Positions 1 through 8,040 of a stretch of DNA of 32,055 bases are shown in pieces. The position numbers were made by a program, and so were the translations under genes. The stretch spans positions 1 to 32,055 of the forward strand of contig JARRJY010000039.1 in assembly GCA_037388705.1 (NCBI GenBank), in the 5' to 3' direction. This stretch comes from JARRJY01 sp037388705 (lineage in GTDB: Bacteria; Pseudomonadota; Gammaproteobacteria; UBA6429; Thiohalophilaceae). A model generated the notes under the pieces. It saw only the letters and a program-made list of their open reading frames with translations. It had not been told where the DNA came from and did not search any database. Position 1 is the stretch's first letter. Each line of letters begins with the position of its first letter.

Positions 1-533
1 TCAGCTGCCATTTCAGGTTCCTTGTAATTAATCATTTCCTCTGAAATAACGTCACCCGCGGCATTTAGCACGGACACTTTCCATTCACCTTCCCACTTGG
101 GAATAAAACTTTTACTGGACCAGACACGCCAGCGTGGACCGCGTACATTAAACTCGACTTCAGCCATTACCTCACCATTGTGTTCCCAGCGGTGAATGGC
201 TTTCTGGCCAGACATATCACGCAGCTCGGTAAAGTAAGTAATTTTATTGGAATTATTACCCGAAGTTTTCATGTTATCGATAGGTTCACGGTTCTCGATA
301 CCGTTGGTGAAAATTGAACGCATCACGCTGCCGCGTGAAAAACCACTTTGTTCTGCTGCAACTTCGCCAGTTGCCTCTGCCTGTGGTGCCGCTTGCGCTG
401 CTTCTTCTGTTTGAGTTGTTTCTGTTGTTGCTTCTGTTGCCGGCGCTTCTGGTGTTTGCGGCATTAGTTCATCAGCTAAAGCTGTACCTGATAGTATTAA
501 GCCAGCCATGACAAGAAAAATGGATTTAAGCAT
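1..533 (-). CDS. Exported DUF2914-domain protein, C-terminus cut by window edge
   Basis: About 177 residues are visible and the frame stays open to the window edge. An N-terminal signal peptide (residues 1-20, cleavage after GTALA) is followed by an Ala/Thr/Glu-rich linker to about residue 60. A domain with the DUF2914 hallmarks follows: an R-S-I-F-T-N-G-I-E-N-R-E-P block, a Y-F-T-E-L-R-D strand, H-R-W-E-H-N-G, and G-P-R-W-R-V-W-S-S-K. The family is common in Gammaproteobacteria and its function is unknown; the protein is predicted to be periplasmic. Two in-frame ATGs exist (539 and 533). GGGAG lies about 6 nt before the second and almost touches the first, so 533 is chosen. A CRP-like palindrome lies about 120 bp upstream. 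Confidence 0.8.
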   Translation of the reverse strand, partial: MLKSIFLVMAGLILSGTALADELMPQTPEAPATEATTETTQTEEAAQAAPQAEATGEVAAEQSGFSRGSVMRSIFTNGIENREPIDNMKTSGNNSNKITYFTELRDMSGQKAIHRWEHNGEVMAEVEFNVRGPRWRVWSSKSFIPKWEGEWKVSVLNAAGDVISEEMINYKEPEMAA

Positions 534-648
534 GATCATTCTCCCTATTTGCGATCATTGTTTTTTCGTTTGAACACAAGGGATGTCCTGCTTGTAACTT
601 CCCTTTCGTTATTCAGGTGACATAAAACGTGATCCAGAGAGATTTATC

Positions 649-664
649 TGTGATAACAATCACA
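649..664. promoter_or_regulatory. CRP-type palindrome
   Basis: The sequence is TGTGA, six bases, TCACA, an exact match to the half-sites of the classical CRP consensus. It sits between the stop of the dehydrogenase gene and the DUF2914 gene and points to cAMP-CRP-like control of the latter. No convincing -35/-10 pair was identified next to it, so use as an activator site is inferred. Confidence 0.45.
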
Positions 665-668
665 CTGT

Positions 669-1619
669 TTACACAACCCGGTTATGCAAATTCCCGGACT
701 GATAACTGTGTATATTTTTAACCATTTGTTCCACGATGCGTTGCCGGGCTTCACGACTGGCCCAGGCCATGTGCGGTGTAACGATCAGGTTTGGAATTTT
801 AATATCCAGTAACGGATTTGTTGCCTTTGGTGGTTCGATTTGCAACACATCAATTCCGGCACCAGCCAGTTTTCCATTTTTCAGGGCGTTTGCCAGTGCC
901 AGTTCGTCAACAATGCCTCCACGAGCCGTATTAATAAGAATAGCCGTTGGCTTCATCAGACCTAGCTCATGTTCACTAATCAGGTTGGCAGTTTCTGGTG
1001 TTAACGGGCAATGCAGTGTCAGTACATCAACCTGTGGTAACAGGTCTTCAAGCGGTACCTGCTTATCATCATGGCTACCGGGGCGCTGTGCAATTTTTAT
1101 CTTCATGCCAAATGCACGGGCAACTTTGGCAACCGCATTACCCAGCTCGCCATAGCCGACAATGCCCAGTACCTTTCCGGTCAGTTCAGCAATAGGGTAA
1201 TCCATTAAACAAAACTGTTTGCTGTTCTGCCAGTTTCCTTGCTCAACTGCTTTTGTATAAGCCGGGATGTTTCTTACTATCGATAACAACAAGACGAACA
1301 CGTGCTGTACAACGGACGCAGTACCGTAAGCACGTACATTACAAACCTGTATGTTGTTATGCTTCGCGGCATCCAGGTCAACATTGTTAGTGCCGGTTGC
1401 TGCCACGCAGATCAGTTTTAATTGTGTAGCCTGGTCAAGAATTTTCTTGTCCAGCACTACCTTGTTACTAACAACGACATCAGCATTAATGATGCGCTGC
1501 AACACCTGGTCAGGTTTGGTCTCATCATAGTATTGCCATTTTTCAATGGCACCATCGAACTTCGTGAAATCAAGATCACCCAGGTCCAGACTTTTTCGAT
1601 CCAGAAACACCCCTTGCAT
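669..1619 (-). CDS. D-2-hydroxyacid dehydrogenase (glycerate dehydrogenase-like)
   Basis: A 316-residue NAD(P)-dependent oxidoreductase of the D-isomer-specific 2-hydroxyacid dehydrogenase family, which interconverts 2-oxoacids such as hydroxypyruvate and D-hydroxyacids in the cytoplasm. Visible features are the Rossmann GxGxxG at residues 155-160, catalytic Arg233 in TARGG, Glu262 in QIEPP and His283 in TPHMAW. The open frame extends upstream to an ATG at 1697, but the family N-terminus (MxGVFLDRxSL) begins at 1619, and GGAG sits 7 nt before that ATG, so 1619 is preferred. It is divergent from hemH. The closest match by pattern is the HprA-type group; the exact substrate cannot be read from sequence. 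Confidence 0.9.
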   Translation of the reverse strand: MQGVFLDRKSLDLGDLDFTKFDGAIEKWQYYDETKPDQVLQRIINADVVVSNKVVLDKKILDQATQLKLICVAATGTNNVDLDAAKHNNIQVCNVRAYGTASVVQHVFVLLLSIVRNIPAYTKAVEQGNWQNSKQFCLMDYPIAELTGKVLGIVGYGELGNAVAKVARAFGMKIKIAQRPGSHDDKQVPLEDLLPQVDVLTLHCPLTPETANLISEHELGLMKPTAILINTARGGIVDELALANALKNGKLAGAGIDVLQIEPPKATNPLLDIKIPNLIVTPHMAWASREARQRIVEQMVKNIHSYQSGNLHNRVV

Positions 1620-1740
1620 TACTAATCTCCATTCAACCTGATAATAAATTACCTGAGGCTTTAGATTATCATTATTCTCGTTCATAATAAGCGACATAAT
1701 AAATAGAAATAACTACTATTCGTCAGGAATTAACCACAAG

Positions 1741-2829
1741 ATGACTAAATTCAAAGGCTCACCTTCCTTCTCTCATGAACAACCAGGCTCTACCGGGATA
1801 CTGCTGGTTAACCTTGGCACGCCTGACGAACCGACCACTGCTGCCGTACGTCGTTATCTTGCCGAGTTTTTATCGGATCAACGTGTTATCGAAATTCCAA
1901 AGCTCATCTGGAAAATTATTCTGCACGGCATCATTTTAAGAGTTCGCCCAAAAAAAGTGGCTCATGCCTATCAAATGGTATGGACCGAGAACGGTTCACC
2001 CCTACTGGCAATAACCCGCTCACAAGCGGCTGCCCTGGTAAAACCGTTATCCGATAAATTCAAAGCACCGGTGAATATCGAAATGGGCATGCGTTATGGC
2101 AACCCATCCATTGCCAGCGCGTTAAACAAACTCAAGGCAACCGGTTCTCGACGTATTATTGTGTTACCTCTTTATCCACAGTATTCCGCTACTACCTCTG
2201 CCACCGTGTTTGATGCCGTCGCCGATGAACTTAAAACATGGCGCTGGTTACCGGATGTGCGTTTTATCAGTCACTACCCGGACTACCCTTTATATATTGA
2301 GGGGCTGGTCAACAGTATCAAATCACACCAGGTGGAAAACGGTATACCCGATAAGTTGTTATTCTCTTTTCATGGTTTACCCAAACGTAACCTTGAACTG
2401 GGTGACCCCTACTATTGTGAATGCCAGAAAACGGCGCGCCTGGTCGTCGAACAACTTGGCCTTACCGAGGAACAGTACCAGGTTTGTTTCCAGTCCCGCT
2501 TTGGAAAAGCAGAATGGTTACAACCCTATACCGATAAAACCCTGGAAGCCTGGGGCAAACAAGGTATTGAACACGTACAGGTAATCTGTCCCGGCTTTGC
2601 CGCCGACTGCCTGGAAACGCTGGAAGAAATCAACATGCAAAACCGCGCATTCTTCCTTGATGCCGGAGGCAAGCAGTTCGGTTACATTCCGGCGTTAAAT
2701 GACAATCCGGAGCATATTGAAATGCTAGAACAGTTAATCCTGCAACATGCTGGTGACTGGGTTGATATAAAGAGTGAAAATACTGATTCACGGGCGAGTC
2801 GTGCAAAAGCTCTGGGAGCTGGAAAATAA
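1741..2829 (+). CDS. hemH: Ferrochelatase
   Basis: A 362-residue ferrochelatase that inserts Fe2+ into protoporphyrin IX, the last step of protoheme synthesis, at the cytoplasmic membrane. The N-terminus carries LLVNLGTPDEP (residues 21-31). The catalytic His211 is in FSFHGLP, and the ETLEE acidic motif is at 292-296 after CPGFAADCL. The length fits the bacterial family with a short N-terminal extension. It is transcribed divergently from the dehydrogenase gene across about 120 bp. The ribosome site is weak (AGGAA about 12 nt before the ATG). No strong terminator follows; a GC palindrome lies 26 bp past the stop. Confidence 0.97.
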   Translation: MTKFKGSPSFSHEQPGSTGILLVNLGTPDEPTTAAVRRYLAEFLSDQRVIEIPKLIWKIILHGIILRVRPKKVAHAYQMVWTENGSPLLAITRSQAAALVKPLSDKFKAPVNIEMGMRYGNPSIASALNKLKATGSRRIIVLPLYPQYSATTSATVFDAVADELKTWRWLPDVRFISHYPDYPLYIEGLVNSIKSHQVENGIPDKLLFSFHGLPKRNLELGDPYYCECQKTARLVVEQLGLTEEQYQVCFQSRFGKAEWLQPYTDKTLEAWGKQGIEHVQVICPGFAADCLETLEEINMQNRAFFLDAGGKQFGYIPALNDNPEHIEMLEQLILQHAGDWVDIKSENTDSRASRAKALGAGK

Positions 2830-2850
2830 TATGTAATATCTACCTTGTGA

Positions 2851-2882
2851 ACGTCCGCTAACGGCCATTAGCGGTCATTCAA
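2851..2882. repeat. Palindromic repeat, copy A
   Basis: This 32-nt element matches the segment at 3404-3435 at 23 of 32 positions in the same orientation. Inside it, CCGCTAA (2855-2861) pairs with TTAGCGG (2868-2874), and a GGCC core makes the whole a near-perfect 20-nt palindrome. No T-run follows, so it is not a standard terminator, though it could end or protect the hemH transcript. Confidence 0.55.
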
Positions 2883-2919
2883 CGCTTGAGTTAACTTGAT
2901 GGCTGATTTCTCCAATATC

Positions 2920-3342
2920 TTAGAGATTTAATTTATATGCCCATGCTTCGGCAGACAAATAAAGAATAGATTTTATTATTTGTGTAAATGGGAATGTATA
3001 AGTTATTAATAGCAATGCTCTCGAAATATTTTGGCTTGTTATCTTTATGGATTGTACTGTCATCAGGCCTTTTTTCCATACATACCCCTTAATAACAATA
3101 AACCCAAAAAACAAAGGTGAAAAAATTATCCAAAACGCTCTATACCAATTATAATCTAATAAACTGCTGGGTATTATGAGTGATATTAAAAATATAATCA
3201 CATAAGAAAATATAAATAAGATGAGGATTGAATAAGCATCAGAATACTCTTTTGGTTGTTCAATAAACGTTCTTCTTTGCAATATCATTGCAAATATACA
3301 GCCTATAATCCATAATATTATACCTCCTGCACCTCCGTCCAA
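2920..3342 (-). CDS. Hypothetical AT-rich integral membrane protein
   Basis: A 140-residue open frame with no recognised family. Hydrophobic segments at about residues 7-22, 40-60, 68-88 and 108-122 suggest four membrane helices, with Lys/Arg-rich loops between. The base composition is much more AT-rich than its neighbours, and the ORF lies between two imperfect copies of a 32-nt repeat (2851-2882 and 3404-3435), which suggests a later insertion. The apparent start is TTG at 3342 with a weak AGGG upstream. Strong GGAGG and AGGAGG sequences lie just inside the frame, but the ATG they serve best is out of frame, so the start is uncertain. It may be a decaying gene. Confidence 0.5.
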   Translation of the reverse strand: MDGGAGGIILWIIGCIFAMILQRRTFIEQPKEYSDAYSILILFIFSYVIIFLISLIIPSSLLDYNWYRAFWIIFSPLFFGFIVIKGYVWKKGLMTVQSIKITSQNISRALLLITYTFPFTQIIKSILYLSAEAWAYKLNL

Positions 3343-3403
3343 TTTTCTACCCTTTATTCATCCAAATCTTTATTTTAAAGTTAAATAATTAAGATAAAAC
3401 TTA

Positions 3404-3435
3404 ATGTCCGCTTTGGGTCGTTAGTGATCATTCGA
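3404..3435. repeat. Degenerate repeat, copy B
   Basis: This is the partner of the 2851-2882 element, with 23 of 32 positions identical in the same orientation (shared GTCCGCT and TCATTC blocks). Its own palindrome is decayed. Together the copies bracket the AT-rich membrane-protein ORF. Confidence 0.5.
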
Positions 3436-3473
3436 TTATTTATTATTTTATAAGCTTAGCAAATATCAACCAT

Positions 3474-3504
3474 AAAAAAAGGGAAGACAATGTCTTCCCT
3501 TTTT
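3474..3504. terminator. Bidirectional rho-independent terminator downstream of soxB
   Basis: GGGAAGAC (3481-3488) and GTCTTCCC (3492-3499) form an 8-bp stem with a 3-nt loop. Seven A residues precede it and five T residues follow, so it would terminate on either strand. It lies 27 bp beyond the soxB stop, which is its most likely role. Confidence 0.85.
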
Positions 3505-3526
3505 ATTCCTTGCTGTTAGGCATTTG

Positions 3527-5326
3527 TTAGGCAATACCAGGATTACCTTCCATACCAACAATCTTCGGTGTGTTGAGCTTCTTAACTTTCGCAACTTTCT
3601 GATCACGCAAGTATTCAGCCACTACATCCCAGATTGGGGCACCTGGTGCTTTTGAACCAACCTGTGCCCAACCAGCTACAGTGTATTCCTTGCTGGCTTC
3701 AATCTTGGTGCCATCATCCAGGCGCATGTCGGTAATACGTTTACCCATGGTTGCATTTGGATCAATGGTGTAATCCAGGCCACCAACACGTACCATATCA
3801 CCACCTTGCTGACGGTATGGATCGGTGTTGAACAGGTTATCAGCAACGTCTTCGAGGATGTCCTTGATCACTTTACCTGACATGTTACGTACGTAAGTTT
3901 CAGGATAGGTAATACAGGTTTGATCCATGACGTTATCCATGTAGATAGTTTCACCTGGCAGTACCGTGGTACCCCAGCGGAAACCTGGAGACAGTGAAAT
4001 CTGCGCCCCACCCACAACGTTCAATGCGTCACAGATAATCTGGTCGAAAGTACCGTTGAAGTTACCGCGGCGATATAACACACCTTCTGCAACGGCCAGT
4101 TCCTCGCGAAGCGTGGAAAGATATGGCTTACGCACTTCTTCGATGTATGCAGACATTTCTGCATCAGGTTCCAGCAGGTTTGAAAATACTGGTAACAGTT
4201 TGTATCGCCAGTCCTGAACTTTACCGTTACGTACATCGAACTGCATAAAGCCAAGGAACTTGCCGTTGGAGCCCGCATTGGTAACCAGTGTTTTACCGCC
4301 TTTGTTACTGACAACGGTTGGGGCTGGCATACCATCATGAGTGTGACCACCAAAGCTAGCGTCGATACCGGAAACGCGTGACGCCATTTTCAAATCCACG
4401 TCCATACCGTTGTGCGAGATTACGACCACAACGTCTGGTTTTTCTTTTTCACGAACTTCATCAACCACGGCCTGCATTGCAGAATCGTTGATACCGAAGG
4501 TCCAGTCTGGAATGAAACGACCCGGGTTGGCAATTGGCGTGTAAGGGAAAGCCTGGCCAATGACGGCGACACGAATACCGCCATCCATTTCTTTAATGGT
4601 GTATGGTTTGAAAGCGCGCAGGCTGTCTTCATCGAATCCGTCAAAGTCAGCAAACTTGTAATCAAAGCTGGCTTCATCTTTAACATTTACGTTCTGACAA
4701 ACGAAATCGCCTTTGAAGTCTTTAACGTTGGAAATGACTTCTTCATCCAGGTAGGTAAATTCCCAGTGGCCAGTCATAACATCAACGCCTAACAGGTTAC
4801 AGGCGCCAACCATGTCTTTTCCACGTGTCCAGTACGCTGTACCGGAACCCTGCCATGTATCACCACCGTCCAGCAACAGGGTATTGTTCTGACCATGGTC
4901 CGCACGCAACCGTTTGACCAGCGTACGAAGATGCGCAAAACCACCGACTTTACCGTAAGTTTTGGCAGCTTCCGCAAAGTTCAGGTAGGTAAAGGCATGA
5001 GCTTCGAGCGTATTTGGCTGGATACCGAAATGCTTGAGAAACTTTTCACCAACGATGTGAGGTGCTTTACCGACAGCATCACCTACACCCAGGTTTACGT
5101 TTGGTTCACGGAAGTAAATTGGTAATAACTGCGCATGACAATCCGTCATGTGCATCAGTGAGACGTTACCAAATTTAGGAACGTTATAAACGTCTTGAGG
5201 GGCTTTATTTGCAGCAGTTGTTGTGACACCACCGGTACCACTTTTTTTGCTATCACAGCCTGGCAACATCCCTGCAGCAGCGGCCATACCCATTAATTGA
5301 ATAAATTCTCGGCGGCTAATTGACAT
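3527..5326 (-). CDS. soxB: Thiosulfohydrolase SoxB
   Basis: A 599-residue SoxB, the binuclear-Mn enzyme that hydrolyses the terminal sulfonate from thiosulfate bound on the SoxYZ carrier and releases sulfate in the periplasm. Metallophosphatase-fold motifs are visible: TDCH (Asp62, His64), DGGDTW (153-158), GHWEF (His187), SHNGMD (His305) and GGHTHDG (His328, His330). The leader has a twin-arginine motif (SRREFIQ, residues 4-10) followed by a lipobox-like LPGC ending at Cys24, suggesting Tat export and possible lipid anchoring. AGGAGG precedes the ATG by 8 nt. No other sox gene is in the window. The 231 bp upstream hold its promoter region; no clear -35/-10 was assigned. Confidence 0.96.
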   Translation of the reverse strand: MSISRREFIQLMGMAAAAGMLPGCDSKKSGTGGVTTTAANKAPQDVYNVPKFGNVSLMHMTDCHAQLLPIYFREPNVNLGVGDAVGKAPHIVGEKFLKHFGIQPNTLEAHAFTYLNFAEAAKTYGKVGGFAHLRTLVKRLRADHGQNNTLLLDGGDTWQGSGTAYWTRGKDMVGACNLLGVDVMTGHWEFTYLDEEVISNVKDFKGDFVCQNVNVKDEASFDYKFADFDGFDEDSLRAFKPYTIKEMDGGIRVAVIGQAFPYTPIANPGRFIPDWTFGINDSAMQAVVDEVREKEKPDVVVVISHNGMDVDLKMASRVSGIDASFGGHTHDGMPAPTVVSNKGGKTLVTNAGSNGKFLGFMQFDVRNGKVQDWRYKLLPVFSNLLEPDAEMSAYIEEVRKPYLSTLREELAVAEGVLYRRGNFNGTFDQIICDALNVVGGAQISLSPGFRWGTTVLPGETIYMDNVMDQTCITYPETYVRNMSGKVIKDILEDVADNLFNTDPYRQQGGDMVRVGGLDYTIDPNATMGKRITDMRLDDGTKIEASKEYTVAGWAQVGSKAPGAPIWDVVAEYLRDQKVAKVKKLNTPKIVGMEGNPGIA

Positions 5327-5557
5327 TACCCGTCCTCCTGTTTTTTTGTAACTCGTTGTAATTTAAAGGAATACTATTTTTATTTTGCCCGGTTCTAATC
5401 TCCCGTTGTGAACTCCATTAAAACAGGGCGAATTTCTGGTCATGATATTACAATCAACATGCTTCTGCAGTGATTTTTTATACAAAGTCTAAGAAAACCC
5501 GGGAAAATTGCTTTTTGCAAGTAATGCCAGAGCAAAATGTCGAGGTATTTTCATTTT

Positions 5558-6163
5558 TTACGCGATTGTAGAAACCAGGGGTTTTTTGGAGAAAAATTTC
5601 CCAGATAGCAGCCTGTATCCCAGCAAAAAAGCCAGTATCACGGCATAAATCAGTGGCGTACGTAAATCGGCTTTGACCAGCCAGATAAAGTGCAGGATGG
5701 CCAGGATGCCAATGAGATATACCAGTTGGTGAAGGCGTTTCCAGCGTCTGCCCAGTCGCTTCATCCATTTATTGGTTGAAGTTACTGCCAGTGGAACCAG
5801 CAGGACAAAAGCCAGCATGCCGACCGTGATGAATGGCCGTTTCACGATATCAATATAGATTTCATGCCAGTCAAAAAACTGGTCAAACCAGAGATAGGTG
5901 AGCAAATGAAAGCTGGCATAGAAAAACGTATATAAACCCAGCATACGGCGATAAGCCATGAGCCAGTTCTGTTTTGTTATTTTTCTAAGTGGTGTAATTG
6001 CCAGTACTATAAGTAAAAAACGTAATGTCCATTCTCCGCTGCGGCGGGTTAATTCTTCAAAGGGATTGGCACCTAACTGATCAAGAAAAAAGTTTGTTAA
6101 CAACAGGATCGCCGGTAACAAACAAATGACAAAAATAAAAAATCGAACTACAGGATGACGCAT
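5558..6163 (-). CDS. msrQ: MsrQ, heme-binding membrane subunit of the MsrPQ system
   Basis: A 201-residue b-type heme membrane protein (YedZ/MsrQ) that passes electrons from the respiratory chain or a flavin reductase to periplasmic MsrP. About six membrane helices are predicted. Family motifs visible are TPLRKI near residue 60, RRMLGLYTFFYASFH at about 71-85, KRPFIT and the TST-x-KW...RLG block, with His residues in helices as heme ligands. It starts 14 bp after the msrP stop, so the two are an operon. The ribosome site is weak, suggesting coupling with msrP translation. Confidence 0.95.
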   Translation of the reverse strand: MRHPVVRFFIFVICLLPAILLLTNFFLDQLGANPFEELTRRSGEWTLRFLLIVLAITPLRKITKQNWLMAYRRMLGLYTFFYASFHLLTYLWFDQFFDWHEIYIDIVKRPFITVGMLAFVLLVPLAVTSTNKWMKRLGRRWKRLHQLVYLIGILAILHFIWLVKADLRTPLIYAVILAFLLGYRLLSGKFFSKKPLVSTIA

Positions 6164-6177
6164 GTATTAAGTTTAGA

Positions 6178-7140
6178 CTAATAATACTTTTTCAGATCCA
6201 TCCCGGCATAGAGTGAGGCAACCTCATCAGCATAACCGTTAAACATCAGCGTCTTGCGTTTAAAAAACTCACCGAGTCGACGTTCACGCGCCTGGCTCCA
6301 GCGCGGATGATCCACTTGTGGATTCACATTGGAATAAAAACCATATTCATCGGCAGCCGCCTTCGTCCAGCTGGATACCGGCTGCTGTTCAGTAAAACGA
6401 ATGGAGTCGATTGACTTGATACTTTTGAAGCCGTATTTCCATGGGACAATCAAACGAATAGGGGCACCGTTTTGTTTGGGTAATTCCTTGCCGTACAGAC
6501 CGACCGCAAGAATCGTTAATGGGTGCATCGCTTCATCCATGCGTAGTCCTTCTACATAAGGCCAGTCCAGCACTCGGCGTCTTTGTCCCGGCATTTCTTT
6601 GGGGCGATAAACAGTTTTGAACTCAACATACTTCGCTTTAGAGGTTGGCTCCAGGCGTTTAATCAAACTGCTCAATGGAAACCCGACCCAGGGGACGACC
6701 ATTGACCATCGTTCCACGCAGCGGAAACGATAAATACGCTCTTCCAGTACCTGGTCCTTCAGGATATCTTCCAGGTGATAGGTAGCCGGCTTATTGATAT
6801 GACCTTCTATCCTGATGTCCCAGGGAGAAGTAGTCAGACGATGCGCCTCAATTGCAGGAGAACGCTTATCTGTACCAAACTCATAAAAGTTGTTATAGGT
6901 GGTTACATCATCATACGGTGTCAGATCTTCATCAGTATCAAAACTGTTGTTCTTTTTATAATCGAGACTTTTATTTACCGCTGCTTGTGCCGAGGAGATT
7001 AAACCGCTCATTGATGAGGCAGCAGAAGCCAGTAACACGCCGGCTGTCCCCTTGATAAATTTTCTGCGTGACTTGTAGACCTCGTAGGGTGTTATTTCCG
7101 AGGAAACAATGTCTGATGGTTCGCGGTTTTTAATAAGCAT
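6178..7140 (-). CDS. msrP: MsrP, periplasmic methionine sulfoxide reductase (molybdopterin enzyme)
   Basis: A 320-residue molybdenum-cofactor protein of the sulfite-oxidase fold (YedY/MsrP), which repairs methionine sulfoxide in periplasmic proteins. The Tat leader has SRRKF at residues 24-28 and likely cleavage after AQA (51-53). Cys141 in RFRCVERW is the molybdenum ligand. The start at 7140 (ATG, with GGGG 9 nt before) is preferred to the TTG one codon upstream. It is followed by msrQ and lies next to soxB, also a Tat substrate, which fits an envelope exposed to oxidants. Confidence 0.95.
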   Translation of the reverse strand: MLIKNREPSDIVSSEITPYEVYKSRRKFIKGTAGVLLASAASSMSGLISSAQAAVNKSLDYKKNNSFDTDEDLTPYDDVTTYNNFYEFGTDKRSPAIEAHRLTTSPWDIRIEGHINKPATYHLEDILKDQVLEERIYRFRCVERWSMVVPWVGFPLSSLIKRLEPTSKAKYVEFKTVYRPKEMPGQRRRVLDWPYVEGLRMDEAMHPLTILAVGLYGKELPKQNGAPIRLIVPWKYGFKSIKSIDSIRFTEQQPVSSWTKAAADEYGFYSNVNPQVDHPRWSQARERRLGEFFKRKTLMFNGYADEVASLYAGMDLKKYY

Positions 7141-7219
7141 CAAATAAGCCCCAGGTTATTTGTTTGTGTTTTTGTGACAAGCCCGATCCTGCAAAGTTCA
7201 TGAAATACAGGATATTTTC

Positions 7220-7926
7220 ATGGTAAAAATTGTGTGTTTTCAGCTATCATTAGCTTTTATAATATTAGGAAATTATCACAAAAGTATGTCATCTAAAGTT
7301 GTTAATTCACATCTCGTACAACATTGCAAAACCAAGGGCGAGATTCGAAATTTTGAAATTTATAACGACAAGTTTATAAAAATAAAAATGCATGACCTGT
7401 TTGGTGACAAATCTTATCATGTAAACCTTTCCATGCTGGAACCATGGCCAGTCCATCATCGCCGTATCGCATGGCGCTGGTTAATTGCCTTTATTTACTT
7501 TATATCAACCACGNNNNNNNNNNNNNNNNNNNNNNNNNNNNNNNNNNNNNNNNNNNNNNNNNNNNNNNNNCTGAAGCAGCATCCTCCGCGGTATTGTTAC
7601 CCTTTATCATTATTTTCTTTTTGCTCGCGCTGGTTTCATTATTATTTTTACTTTACCAGTCACCTAATGTCACAGAGTTTCGCAGCCGTTATGGTAGTTG
7701 TCCACTAATAAGTCTTTTGCAAAACAAGCCTGATGAAAATAACTTCTTAAAATTCAGCAAGGAAATTAAAGCCAGGATTCTTGCCGCCAGCCAGAATGTT
7801 ACTTTTGATAAAAAACAAATGTTGTCTTTTGAGCTGCAAGAATTACAACGACTTAAAGAAAACAAGATACTTTCTGAACATGCTTATAACCTGGCAAAGA
7901 GCAGAGTTATGAAGATGCATATCTGA
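7220..7926 (+). CDS. Hypothetical membrane protein interrupted by an assembly gap
   Basis: The left part (7220-7513) and right part (7571-7926) are in different frames separated by 57 Ns; an unknown true gap length would restore one gene. The left part has a compact N-terminal domain and the motif EPWPVHHRRIAWRW leading into a first membrane segment. The right part starts with a second membrane segment, then FRSRYGSCPLISLL, and ends with a short helical motif (ELQRL..NKILSEHAYNLAKSRV) that resembles a SHOCT domain. The family is not identified. AGGA lies 7 nt before the 7220 ATG; an alternative start is 7286. It is divergent from msrP and converges on clpB. Confidence 0.6.
7514..7570. other. 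Assembly gap (57 Ns)
   Basis: This run of undetermined bases lies inside a gene. The frame shift between the two halves shows that its true length is not a faithful 57. Confidence 0.99.
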
Positions 7927-7988
7927 CTAAACTGTTTTTGGCATCGTGCAACTGATGTCCGTATGTTTGCTTACTTTAATTAAAGAAC

Positions 7989-8019
7989 AAAAAAAGCACC
8001 GCGATTGCGGTGCTTTTTT
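7989..8019. terminator. Bidirectional terminator between clpB and the 7.2-kb gene
   Basis: GCACCGC (7996-8002) and GCGGTGC (8007-8013) form a 7-bp GC-rich stem with a 4-nt GATT loop. It is flanked by seven A residues and six T residues, so it serves both convergent genes. Confidence 0.9.
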
Positions 8020-8040
8020 CTTTCACTTACCCGGGAAATA

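Noticed and set aside
2851..3435. Possible integron cassette with attC sites around the AT-rich ORF
   Set aside because: No paired core sites (RYYYAAC/GTTRRRY) with the long imperfect stem of attC could be built, and no integrase is present.
4412..4792. Plus-strand frame of 126 codons inside soxB
   Set aside because: It is antisense to the conserved SoxB core; a shadow frame.
5478..5768. Open frame on the minus strand over the msrQ end
   Set aside because: It overlaps msrQ in another frame, has no family features and no ribosome site; a shadow.
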